Source of the DNA: Neoarius graeffei
Lineage: Eukaryota; Chordata; Actinopteri; Siluriformes; Ariidae
NCBI RefSeq assembly: GCF_027579695.1
Contig: NC_083583.1
Span: 5,705,705 to 5,769,704 of the forward strand
Direction: 5' to 3'
DNA length: 64,000 bases
A program made the translations under genes and the position numbers. The notes below the pieces were generated by a model. It was not told the origin of the DNA, ran no database searches, and was given only the letters and a program-made list of their open reading frames with translations. Below are positions 22,560-32,290 of the stretch, piece after piece (positions within the stretch are counted from its first letter, which is position 1; each line of letters begins with the position of its first letter).

Positions 22560-23690
22560 GGCCTCGAGAGAAAGTGGTGATGGTAGTGATGGGAACGGCA
22601 GTAATGATAATAGGATAATTATGATAGCGGTGACGGGGATGGCAGTGATGTTCATGATGGTGGAAGTGAATATAATGGTGGTGAAAGTGGTAGTGGTGTT
22701 GATGGCAGTGATGGTTCTGGTGGCGAATATAATGGTGGTGAGGGTAGCAATGATAATAGGATGGTGTTGATGGCAGTGATGTTCATGGTGGTGAATATAA
22801 TGGTGATGCTGATGGCAGTCATGGTAAATATAATGCTGGTAGTGATAGTAGTGGTGATGGCGATTAAATAAGTGGTGGTGGTAGTAATGATCATGATGGT
22901 GGTGAAAGTGGTAGTGGTGTTGATGGCAGTGATGGTTCTGGTGGTGAATATAATGGTGGTGAGGGTGGCAATGATAATAGGATGGTGTTGATGGCAGTGA
23001 TGTTCATGGTGGTGAATATAATGGTGATGCTGATGGCAGGTGTTGATGGCAGTGATGGTTCTGGTGGCGAATATAATGGTGGTGAGGGTGCTAATGATAA
23101 TAGGATGGTGTTGATGGCAGTGATGTTCATAGTGGTGAATATAATGGCGGTGATGGGGATGGTGGCGCTGACGGCAGTCATGATGACTATATCGGTGGTA
23201 GTGATTACAGTAGTGGTGATGGCGATTAAATAAATGGTGGTGATGAGATGGTAGTGGCAGTAGTAATGGTGGTGGAGATGACCATGATGGTGGTGATGAG
23301 ATGGTAGTGGCAGTAGTAATGGTGGTGGAGATGACCATGATGGTGGTGAAAGTGGTAGTGGTGTTGATGGCAGTGATGGTTCTGGTGGCGAATATAATGG
23401 TGGTGAGGGTGCTAATGATAATAGGATGGTGTTGATGGCAGTAATGTTGGTGAATATAATGGCGGTGATGGGGATGGTGGTGAATATTGTGTTGATGCTG
23501 ATGGCAGTCATGGTGAATAATGGTGGTCGTGATGACGATTAAATAAGTGGTGGTAACGGTGGTAGTAATGGTGATGATCATGAGATGGTGGTGGTGGTGA
23601 TTACTGTGGTGGTCATAATGATGAGATGATGGGTATGATGATTATTGTAGTGGTGATGCTAGTAGTAACGATGAGATGTTAGTGGTTGTG
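22560..23690. repeat. GGT/GAT-rich minisatellite with about 221-bp higher-order unit
   Basis: The tract is built of GTG/ATG/GGT triplets on the plus strand. The marker GGTGAAAGTGGTAGTGGTG recurs at 22680, 22901 and 23344, spaced by 221 and 443 bp (two units). GATTAAATAA ends several units. It lies in a znf821 intron and abuts the donor of the 23705-23803 exon. The His/Thr-rich open frames on the minus strand follow from the triplet composition and are not genes. Confidence 0.85.
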
Positions 23691-23704
23691 GTGATGGTCC
23701 TCAC

Positions 23705-23803
23705 CTGGTAAACGTGTGCAATCAGTTGATCCGGGTTGCCGAACCCCAGGGTGCAGATTGGACACCCATAATTACTCGCCAGGTCTGACTCCCTCTCGTT
23801 CTC
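23705..23803 (-). CDS. znf821: znf821 exon with first C2H2 finger
   Basis: Thirty-three codons lie between acceptor TTCATTAG and donor GTGAGG, phase 0 at both ends. They encode an acidic start (ENERESDLAS), then YGCPICTLGFGNPDQLIAHV YQ. The last zinc-binding His is the first codon of the next exon, giving C-x2-C-x12-H-x3-H across the splice junction. A ~1.1 kb GGT/GAT-rich minisatellite begins within about 20 bp of the donor on the intron side. Confidence 0.9.
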
Positions 23804-23817
23804 CTAATGAACACAGT

Positions 23818-23845
23818 ACACACACACACACACACACACACACAG
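23818..23845. repeat. (CA)n microsatellite
   Basis: An uninterrupted CA run upstream of the znf821 finger exon's acceptor. Confidence 0.95.
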
Positions 23846-24409
23846 GACGTGCTTTAAAAACAATACATACACACTAACAGCAAACATCTACTCGACAGTT
23901 TACAGTAACACACCCTGATCCCACGCTGAGTCAGGAGTGAGTTGTACGATACACACACACTATACATTACACATTTCTGATTCATTTTCTTTTTTTTGTT
24001 ACCAATAGTAATGTTTCCTTGTTGCTGAGAGACAGATTTACAATAACGTGTGCGGATTTATAAGTCAAAATCCACCATCTGAGTCATGGCTTTCTGTTCA
24101 CGTGATCTGCTTCCTACACAGAGTATAACATAATGCAGATACTGTGGCTCTAAAGCCGGGCGGCGTGCACTAGATACAGCACAGAACGCCAATATTTGAG
24201 ATTCAGCCAAAGGAAAAGCACATGACTTGTTACAGTTTAAAAGTATTGGCACCCTTTACAAGAACCGCCTGCTTTTTTTTTTTTTTTTTTCCACAGGGAC
24301 TCAATTAGGGTATGGAGAGTTCGAGATTTGCCCAAACAAATAAATAAAAGCACTGTATGAGCAGTGAGGCTGGAGCCCTGAATGATAATCACTCCAGAAT
24401 GTGCAGTCA

Positions 24410-24410
<1 letters not shown>

Positions 24411-24453
<43 letters not shown>

Positions 24454-24500
24454 ATATGTGGGAGGTGTGATGCTGTAGTATCATGTGCCCAGTGTATGAC

Positions 24501-24537
<37 letters not shown>
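24411..24537. repeat. Paired (TG)n and (CA)n microsatellites
   Basis: A TG run (about 24413-24452) and a CA run (about 24504-24535) face each other across a ~50-bp spacer, so a single strand could fold into a hairpin. Confidence 0.9.
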
Positions 24538-24958
24538 TTTGTGCTGTCCGTTCTGCCAACGACAACGAGGAGGCGTTAGCATGGAACACGAGCGTCTCCT
24601 ACAAATCTGTGAGTCATTATCTCGACTGTCGTGGTGACGCTTTGTACCACGTTGCCATAGAAGCATGAATCACGCTTCTGAAACAACACCCAGGACGCAT
24701 TTTCTCGTCCTTCGCTACATTGGAGGAGCTCCTCAAAGAAGCGCCCGATTTGGTCCATTCAATATTACGTCAGCGTCTTTCTTTCTGACTCAGCTTTCAC
24801 TTGAAATGGATTTTTCCTAAACTTAAGTCACTTCCTTTTGCGTGCTCACTTTATTCAAAATGTGATGCTGGTCATTTTGTTCATAATCTAGTTGTTCGTC
24901 GCAAAAAGCCCTCATGTAAAGCAGTGACTGCTCATATGGTGTCTTCATGAAGTGTGTG

Positions 24959-25339
24959 CACTGCAAAAAATGATCTCTTGTCGAGAGAAAATATCTTTAA
25001 TATGGGTAAATGTATCTATTATTTCTTATTAGAAGTTTACTAGAACTCAAATATAAGATTATTTAGCTTACTTTAAGACGTTTTTACTAATTTCAAGCCT
25101 TAAATGTTCTTATTCTATTGGCAGATAATTCTGCTCATTTTAAGCATTCAATTCTAGAAAGAAGCAAAATTATCTGCTAGTAGAATAAGAAAATTTAAGG
25201 CTTGAAATTAGTAAAAACGTCTTAAAGTAAGCTAAATAATCTTATATTTGAGTTCTAGTAAACTTCTAATAAGAAATAATAGATAAATTCACCCATATTA
25301 AAGATATTTTCTCTCAACAAGAGATCATTTTTTGCAGTG
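24959..25339. mobile_element. Palindromic MITE, ends CACTGCAAAAAATGATCTC
   Basis: The two arms (about 24959-25130 and 25165-25339) are near-perfect inverted copies, sharing for example AAGTTTACTAGAACTCAAAT and its inverse. The whole can fold as a long hairpin. No open frame. The flanks TGTGTG/TGCGTG may be a decayed duplication. Confidence 0.85.
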
Positions 25340-25374
25340 TGCGTGTAATATTTGAGTTAAGCGCCAAAGTACTG

Positions 25375-25735
25375 TGCAAAAATCCTAGCCCCCCTATTTT
25401 TTTTTTCATTCAAACTTTATCGATTTCTATTTTATGACTTCTACATTATTGAGACAGTACAAAAATATTTTAGGAGTTCCAAGCGTTTGGGTTGGTTTTT
25501 TTTTCCCCCAGCACAAAATTAAATGTTCCAGAAAAACGTATCATACATCTGAGCAGCATATTCCACAAGAGCGCACTTTCCAGATTAAAAAAAGAAAACA
25601 TAATGAAGGCTGCTGGGTTTTGGTGCAAAATGAAGAAGCGGGTGTGACAGTGAAAGCGTCCAGAAGAACTGTGGCTGGTTCTGCTCAGGAAAACCTACAG
25701 CTCATTTCCGCATAAAACTGCACTCGTTTGGACCT
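25375..25735. repeat. Probable old interspersed repeat
   Basis: The start, AGTACTGTGCAAAAATCCTA, resembles the beginning of a mariner/Tc1-related repeat seen in many fish. The rest has no clear termini or family. The 93-residue open frame here has no recognisable domain. Confidence 0.3.
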
Positions 25736-25859
25736 GAGACTATTTTTACCTCACCCGTGATGGAGTCCACCAGGGGGCGAGGTTTTGTTTTCAGTGGGGT
25801 TTCTTTTTTTTTTTGTTCGCAACATTACGGTAAAACAGCTTCATGAAACTTTCAGGATA

Positions 25860-26488
25860 GATGGGCGTTGGTCTCAAATAGAACCTCCAACATTTTGAGG
25901 GTCATCTCATCAAGGTCACCAAAAAGGTCCATTTATTTATTTATGCGATATCTTCCTTCATATTTATTTCAAACCAAATCCAAAATGTTCATCTTTCAAT
26001 TCCTCTTCCATTGAGATGTTACATGATGGGTGTCTCTCATAGTTTTCTTAGCGGTTGGGGGTCAAACGTCAGGGGTCAAGGTCACGGGTTTTCAGAGGCT
26101 CATAACTGGGAAACTGTTCAAGATAGAGAGATACTTAATATTATCGACATATAGGAAGTCATATATGGGCTCTCATTTGGCACCATGACCTTTGACCACG
26201 AGTCATCCTGAAAGGTCAAACTCAAGGTCACGGGTTTTCAGAGGCTCATAACTTTAAAATGGTTAATGGTAAACATCTGTCTCTCATTATCAACATAGAA
26301 GTCGTCCTATATGGGCTTTCAGTTGCCACCATGACCTTTGACTTTGAAATGTCAAACTCAAGGTCATGGATTTTCATAGGACTATAACCTGACAGCTGAT
26401 GATTGGGAAATATTACCATCATCAACATATAGGTAGTCCCATATGGGCTTTCATTCAGCACCATGAATGTTGACCTTGAAATGTCAAA

Positions 26489-26491
<3 letters not shown>
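25860..26491. repeat. Diverged tandem array with AGGTCA-type words, about 140-150 bp units
   Basis: Landmarks recur in order: TCAAGGTCA, GGGTTTTCAGAGGCTCATAAC, ATATAGG-AGTC, ATATGGGCTTTCA and CACCATGACCTTTGAC. There are about three units plus flanking partial ones; the array resumes at 27269 (AAGGTCATGG) after an inserted retroelement. TCAAGGTCA is present at 25910, 26076, 26222 and 26358, and TGACCTTTGACC at 26186-26197. Confidence 0.75.
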
Positions 26492-26522
<31 letters not shown>

Positions 26523-27268
26523 TTAAATTTATATAGCGCCTTTCAAGAAACCCAAGGACACTTTACAATTATAAACAAGGGAAAAATAAATAAATAAATA
26601 ATAATAATAATAATAATTAAAAAAAGTCCACCAAGTAGGGGTCAGGATGTAATTCCCATGGTGTAGCAGCCACAGTCCCACCAAAAGGCGCACGAAAACG
26701 AGTCCCACATCTCCAGCACTGCCGCCATGACGCTGTCAGCAACATCGCTCGAACACCACGCCGTGGATCCACAAAGCGAGCACAGAAGCACCACCATGCA
26801 GAGCGCTGGTGTGTCCAAACCGCCTACACAGCCGCAACACCACCGAGCAACATCGCTCGGAAGATCACACCAAGCGTTAAAGCACAGAGCGCTGGACAAC
26901 CATGATGTAAAATGAGCAACGAGCTCACTGCAGTCCACAGCTGGGAGCACAGGCATCACCCACAGCGAACCAAGGCCTGGAGGGAACCGACGCCCAAAAC
27001 TAGGTCCGGAGCTCCCACCCTCTTTGTGTATATGTCCATCAGACTCGGGAGGGGGGCTCTGATTGTCCGTTCCGCAGAGCGCACCACTCTCTGCAGTGCA
27101 GCTACACCACAACCGGCGGACAAAACCTTCAAACAAACATCAAACTACACAAACACACAAAAAAATAAATAAATGAAAATCGGGAAAAAAAAAAAAAAGT
27201 TCTGGTAAGAAGCGGCAGCCAGAACGCACACGACGTACTCTCAACCGGAAACGGAAAAAAAAAAAACT
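26492..27268 (-). mobile_element. Non-LTR retroelement, 5'-rearranged, (ATT)n tail
   Basis: Read on the minus strand, the insert ends in …GGCGCTATATAAATTTAAC followed by an ATT run, a 3' end typical of fish CR1/L2/RTE-type retroelements. It interrupts the AGGTCA-rich array (…GTCAAACT before, AAGGTCATGG after; short AACT duplication possible). Inside is a short reverse-transcriptase-protein C-terminal piece (27001-27099). The rest does not read as that protein, so the copy is rearranged or chimeric. Confidence 0.6.
27001..27099 (-). pseudogene. C-terminal fragment of a LINE ORF2-like protein
   Basis: One minus-strand frame gives ALQRVVRSAERTIRAPLPSL followed by MDIYTKR, the short conserved segment near the C-terminus of fish non-LTR reverse-transcriptase proteins. 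Similarity stops abruptly after about 33 residues. Non-functional. Confidence 0.6.
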
Positions 27269-27396
27269 AAGGTCATGGATTCACCTTGAAAGGTGAATAG
27301 GCCAGACTGCCAGGCGAGGTTTGTTTTGCCTGGCAACACTTGTTTTAAAGCAAAGGGTCGTCTCACACCAAATATTGACTGTTATATTGATTTATT

Positions 27397-27771
27397 GGCG
27401 GCACAGTGGTGTAGTGGTTAGCGCTGTCGCCTCACAGCAAGAAGGTCCGGGTTCGAGCCCCGTGGCCGGCGAGGGCCTTTCTGTGTGGAGTTTGCATGTT
27501 CTCCCCGTGTCCGCGTGGGTTTCCTCCGGGTGCTCCGGTTTCCCCCACAGTCCAAAGACATGCAGGTTAGGTTAACTGGTGACTCTAAATTGAGCGTAGG
27601 TGTGAATGTGAGTGTGAATGGTTGTCTGTGTCTATGTGTCAGCCCTGTGATGACCTGGCGACTTGTCCAGGGTGTACCCCGCCTTTCGCCCGTAGTCAGC
27701 TGGGATAGGCTCCAGCTCGCCTGCGACCCTGTAGAACAGGATAAAGCGGCTAGAGATAATGAGAAATGAGA
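27397..27771 (+). mobile_element. tRNA-derived SINE, family 1 (copy B)
   Basis: A full-length copy from GGCGGCACAGTGGTGTAGTGG to the tail ATAATGAGAAATGAGA, flanked by the 13-bp duplication ATATTGATTTATT (27384-27396 and 27772-27784). Confidence 0.95.
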
Positions 27772-28019
27772 ATATTGATTTATTATGGCTAACTCATTAC
27801 TGTTTATATTATTTAAGACATTTTTGGTCTTTTACTTATAGAAAATGAGAATGATGTGCCTTTCTTCTTCTTTAAGTAAGTGATGCAAAGTGTGCCAACA
27901 GGTGCTCATCGGAGGAATCCGGCTATTCAGATCCTCCAGATGTTGATGAATGAGGTAGGATTAAAAAAAAAAAAAAAAAGCTTAGACTATAGCTTAAATG
28001 CATAATACAGTTTAAATTG

Positions 28020-28500
28020 TTATTAGTTCATCCAGCCGACAGGTGATGAGTTTATGCCATCATGCGTTGTCCGTCATCCACATTTTATGAAAATCGCTTC
28101 TTCTCTCTCTCAATTCTTCCCTGATTTTTATTCTTTTTGGCAGGAAGGTCGGTCTGCCTGGGGTACATATGGCTTCTACACAAATTTGCATAATTGCAAT
28201 TAAGAATGAAAATATGGAGTAATTAATCGATCCCTAACGAGCAGTTTCCACACAAATCGCTGCTTCTTTCTCAATTCTTCACCGAGTTTGATTCTTTCTG
28301 GCATGAAGGTAGGGGTACCTAGGGTGCATACAACTTCTACCCAGATTTGCTTAATTACAATTATTAATGAAGTTATTAACTAATTAATTTAAAAAAACGC
28401 TTCTCCTCAGTCAATTCCTCACCGTTTTGGATTCTTTCTGGCAAATAAGTTGGTATTCCTCGGGTGGATATCGCTTCTATATATAGCTTGCAACATTTAT
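28020..28500. repeat. Diverged tandem array, about 145-165 bp units (three)
   Basis: Three units share TCGCTTCTTCTC/CAATTCTTC, GATTCTTTCTGGCA, AAGGT-GG…TACCTAGGGT and GCTTCTACACAAATTTGC in the same order, near 28090, 28250 and 28400. Units are strongly diverged. The array lies in a znf821 intron, ~0.5 kb from the 28998-29110 exon on its 3' side. Confidence 0.65.
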
Positions 28501-28997
28501 TGCACAAGGCGGCCCACTTTCGATCATTCCTTCCAGACGAGACGGGGCCGGAGCGAGCTACTCCATCGCTGACTGTCTCGTTTTCCAATAACGGCGCATC
28601 ATGAAGTGTTTTGTTCCTCTTACATTACAGCAATCTATAATTATTCGTAGTTAGACATTTGGCTGCGGAACACCTTTCAGGAACGTTAGTTCCAATTTTC
28701 GCTTCCATCATCGCAACTTTTGATGTTTCCAAGAAACCTAAAAACGACAGCTTTACCTCTGACTGTTACAAAACGCTAACACTGGAGACTCCTTCCATAA
28801 ATAAGTCTGCTCAAAGAACCCATGTGTTGCAAGTCCACACAAACGAGCTGCTACTCTCGAACCTATAGAACGAGCGTGTTAAGACAGCTGCAGTGCTGTA
28901 GAACATTAATCAACACCTTCTGACCAATCAGAATCCTCAAGTTATCCAGAAAAGTTTTTACGATTCGGTTTATGTCGCCTTTAAAGCAGAGACTCAC

Positions 28998-29110
28998 CTC
29001 CTTCATGCTGCCACCGTGAACGGAGCACTGGCTCGCCTTATGGCACGCCATATTGTCATCAGCTGAGGAGCTCGAGGAGTTCTCTTTGTCCAAGTCGCTG
29101 TCACTATCGT
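28998..29110 (-). CDS. znf821: znf821 upstream coding exon (acidic/serine-rich)
   Basis: On the minus strand a pyrimidine-rich tract ending in TTTTTAG precedes 113 bp (two bases plus 37 codons), followed by donor GTGAGT. The peptide starts DSDSDLDKENSSSSSADDN and contains a small Cys/His cluster (MACHKASQCSVHGG). The acidic/serine-rich character matches this part of mammalian ZNF821, and phase 0 at the 3' end fits the next exon. It has no domain of its own, so assignment rests on splice signals, phase and position. The exon with the start codon, which should end in phase 1, was not found. Confidence 0.65.
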
Positions 29111-30339
29111 CTAAAAAGAAAAGAAAAAAACACGACTTGTGAGCGTGACAGGGTCACAGCGCCACCTGGTTAACTCGGTCTGCATGTCTGGGAGGTTCAC
29201 CAGTGGTGCCGTCCTGCTCGTCGAGGTCTCTGCAGTTGGTGCTGTGGCATGCAGGGTTTTCAGCAAAGTCGTCTTTCGCCTCCATCTCCGAAGCGTGTTG
29301 TGGTCCAGAGAAGCCTGTCATGTGAAACGGCCCTGTTGATAAACCAGGACAGAATTACTGAGAAAATTCTGGAGACGCTCACGGAGAAAAACCCACAGCA
29401 TGCACAAGTGATAACGACAGAGTGACTCGGCTATGATGTCATTACACTTTTCCAGTAGAGTGGACAGGACAGGATGATACGGTAGGCCAGTGAGGCAAGT
29501 ATTGGCACCCTTGGTGTTGAACACATTTCCATATTTTTAATAATAAGCCCCGCCTACGACCTCCAGATTTCATAGCCGTTATGCACACTTATAGCTCGCT
29601 AACAGAGACACCACGATACGATACAGCGAGTTCCGGAATCGGATCAAAAACCCTCGCGGGCCTTGAATGACATCCCGAGCCGGTGTGAACTGAAAACCCT
29701 GAACCACAGGACAGTGACCCAATAAACAAAGCAAAACCTGAAACAACTGATTTGAAACAAGTTCTACAAAACAAAATCAATCGGCTGTCGTGAAAGAAAC
29801 TTTTAAAAACGGAAAACTTGCCCATCTTTCTCATTTCGAGCAGACGCCTCCATCTGTCCTCTAAAAGTCTTCATTGGCATCTCTCAGTAAAGTCGATGTT
29901 TGATTAACACGTTAGAGCCCTGCACTCCCGCGGGAGTCCCACGGGACCCGCCGCAAAGCAGTGCGGCGCGGGACAAATTTTGAAAGCTCATTGCGGGCGC
30001 GGGCGGGACCGGAAGTGCACATATGCTCGCGCGGGCGGGAGCGGGAGTACTCGCACATATGCAGCGCGGGTGGGAGTGGTGATAAGCTGCAGTCCCGCTA
30101 ACTAAAAACGTGCTTGAAATAAAATTTATAAATTATTAATTTATGTCTATCATATATAATTTGTGCTGGATATTTTATTTGGCATTAATAAAAACATTTT
30201 AAGATGCCTAAATTTGCAGAGAAAGCCAGATTGAGTGAGAAATGGCATCTTAAAATTGCCATTGATCACCCTAAGGGGAAATTCTTTGATCACTCTAATG
30301 ACTCGCAGTTCACACCCAGCTAGCAAGAGAACCACGAGT

Positions 30340-30543
30340 GAATTGATTTACTTGTTGCGTTAGTCTACAACTTTAATCAGAGAGCCAGGTTACACAGTGA
30401 CGGTAGGCTTGACTCAATGCTATCCCAGAAATCCTTCCTGTAATATGCAAATTTGGCTGTCCAATCAGAGTCAAGCCTACCGTCACTGTGTAACATGTCT
30501 CTCTGATTAAAGTTGTAGACTAACGCAAGCAGTCAATCAATTC
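30340..30543. mobile_element. Nested palindromic element, about 76-bp arms
   Basis: The left arm (30340-30415) and right arm (30468-30543) are inverted copies, nearly perfect over GCGTTAGTCTACAACTTTAA and CACAGTGACGGTAGGCTTGA. A ~52-bp spacer separates them. No target duplication was identified. Confidence 0.8.
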
Positions 30544-30557
30544 ATTTCTTTTACTAA

Positions 30558-30714
30558 CTCTGCATTGCAATAAAAAAAAAACAAAACACAACACCACATT
30601 GGTACAAAGCAAGCCCATTCCTTTTTTTTATGATGATCAGAGAATTACAATGGTTTCTCATGTGATAAAAATGTGTGATTTGCGATTAAATATTTTAATC
30701 ATTTGACAGCACTA
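30558..30714. mobile_element. Right-end fragment of the TAGTGCTGTCAA hAT MITE
   Basis: The fragment matches the right part of the 17158-17865 MITE, from CTCTGCATTGCAATAAAA to the terminus TTGACAGCACTA. It lacks the element that interrupts the first copy, so it records the empty site. Confidence 0.8.
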
Positions 30715-30886
30715 ATTATTATTATTAGAGATATTACATGCTGAATTCAGAAACAAGGCAAACAATAACAAATGTGAGCTGTAGATATTTATGCTCAAAT
30801 CCACTCAAAGTAGGGGGCGGGGCACCATCACGCTGTGTCAAGACAAGAACTTTCCTGAGAAATAACGCGAACGTCTGCATCATGCG

Positions 30887-31066
30887 GGATTTGCGGGCGG
30901 GAGCGGGACAAAATATGGCAGGCGCGGGCGGGAGCGGGACTGAAAATCATAATTTTTTTGTGGGCGCGGGCGGGAGCGGGACTGAAACTCATAATTCTTT
31001 GCGGGCGCGGGCGGGAGTGGGACTGCACAATGCGGGCGCGGGCGGGAGCGGGACTGAAAAATCCGA
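30887..31066. repeat. GC-rich minisatellite GCGGGCGGGAGCGGGAC
   Basis: Four or five units of GGGCGCGGGCGGGAGCGGGA alternate with CTGAAAATCATAATT-type spacers inside the right end of the hAT element. Related GC-rich words occur at its left end (about 29990-30075). Confidence 0.85.
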
Positions 31067-31531
31067 CCCACGCAGACCTCTATAACACGTTTTGTCAGTG
31101 TATGAATGAAATAAACCCCACCCCCTGGCTCAGCTATCTAAAGCTCACTAATTAAACGACACACTAATCAGTGCGTCAACTGGTGGTTTGATTTATATGC
31201 ACTGTACAGATAGACACATGTACTTGCTTTCCATATCATTAGAGCAATCTAACAGTACTTGCGCCGTCCACTCGCCCGACGCTCTGAAGATCTCTGGACA
31301 CGTTTAAACAGGATAAAATGAAACCAGGTTATACCATATCTTTCGTGTCAAACTGTAAACGGGAGCCAGTGCTGCGTCTGACTACAAGTTGTAACTCGTA
31401 ATTCCTGACATTCCGACTTGGAAAACCCCATCTACTTGGGAACTCGGGATGGTCTCCTGAACTCTGAGTGACCTCGAATTAAAATGGCTGCTCAGAGCAT
31501 CAGCCGTAAACAAAAGCAGCACGTGCGAGTT

Positions 31532-32235
31532 CCCACTGACAGGTGAAATGAAGAACATTGATTATTTCATTACATTGGCCCCTGTCAAAGGGTGGGGTAT
31601 ATCAGGCAGCAAGAACGAGAAGAGTCAGTTCTTGAAGTTGATGTCTTGGAAGCAGGAAAAATGGGCAAGCGTAAGGATCTGAGCGACTTTCACAAGGGCC
31701 AAATCGTGATGGTGAGATGACCGGGTCTGAGCATCTCCAAAATGGTACATCTTGTGGGGTCCTCCTGGTATGCAGTTGTTACTACCGAACAAAAGTGGTC
31801 CAAGGATCTGAAGGACAACTGGTGAACCGGTGAGACCTTTCTGTTTTGGCCAGCATTAACTTTTTCAGCAGTTTGTGCTCCAGGAGCTCTTCTGTGGGAT
31901 TGGACCATATGGGCTAGCCTTCGTGCCCCATGCGAATCAATGAGCCTTTGCCAACCATGACCCTGTCGCCGGTTCACCAGTTGTCCTTCTTTGTTCCACT
32001 TTCGTTCGGTACGAACCACTGTATACCGGGAACACCCCACAGGATGTGCCATTTTGTAGATGCTCAGACCCCGTCATCTCACCATCACAATTTGTCAAAT
32101 TTGCTCAGATCCTTACACTCGCCCATTTTTCCTGCTTCCAACACATCAACTTCAAGAACTGACTTCTCGTTCTTGCTGCCTTATACAGTATATCCCACCC
32201 ACTGCTAGTGATCATAATGTTATGACTGATCGCTG
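31532..32235. mobile_element. Palindromic derivative of a third Tc1-like family
   Basis: The plus strand from 31532 to about 31832 and the minus strand from 32235 to about 31835 both read as the same 5' part of a Tc1 element: leader GGCAGCAAGAACGAGAAG, start codon (31661 plus, 32126 minus), then the transposase N-terminus. Two head fragments thus meet tail to tail near 31833. The right end (GACTGATCGCTG then TA) keeps the outer terminus; the left end is truncated at CCACTGACAGG. Confidence 0.8.
31690..32126 (-). pseudogene. Tc1-like transposase N-terminal fragment
   Basis: The minus-strand pieces give VGCSRYTVVRTERKWNKEGQ and RRQGHG, followed by a piece containing LIDSHGARRLA and AEKVNAGQ: the two helix-turn-helix subdomains and linker of a Tc1-type transposase. 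The catalytic domain is absent, replaced by an inverted copy of the same N-terminal region. Non-functional. Confidence 0.85.
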
Positions 32236-32290
32236 TACACACGCGCGCATTTACTTCAGATCCATCAACACTGACACATTCACTTGTTAA

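Larger units (their letters stand above)
29913..31082. mobile_element. hAT-type non-autonomous transposon, TIR TAGAG(C/G)
   Basis: The termini TAGAGCCCTGCACTCCCG and (inverse) TAGAGGTCTGCGTGGG are flanked by the 8-bp duplication TAACACGT (29905-29912 and 31083-31090). Both ends carry GCGGGCGGGAGCGGG-type repeats. The interior has accumulated a palindromic element (30340-30543) and a fragment of a different hAT MITE (30558-30714). Confidence 0.85.

Noticed and set aside
22652-23581. 309-codon minus-strand open frame rich in His, Thr, Ile and Ser
   Set aside because: Entirely the product of the GGT/GAT minisatellite; other frames are open too and no domain is present.
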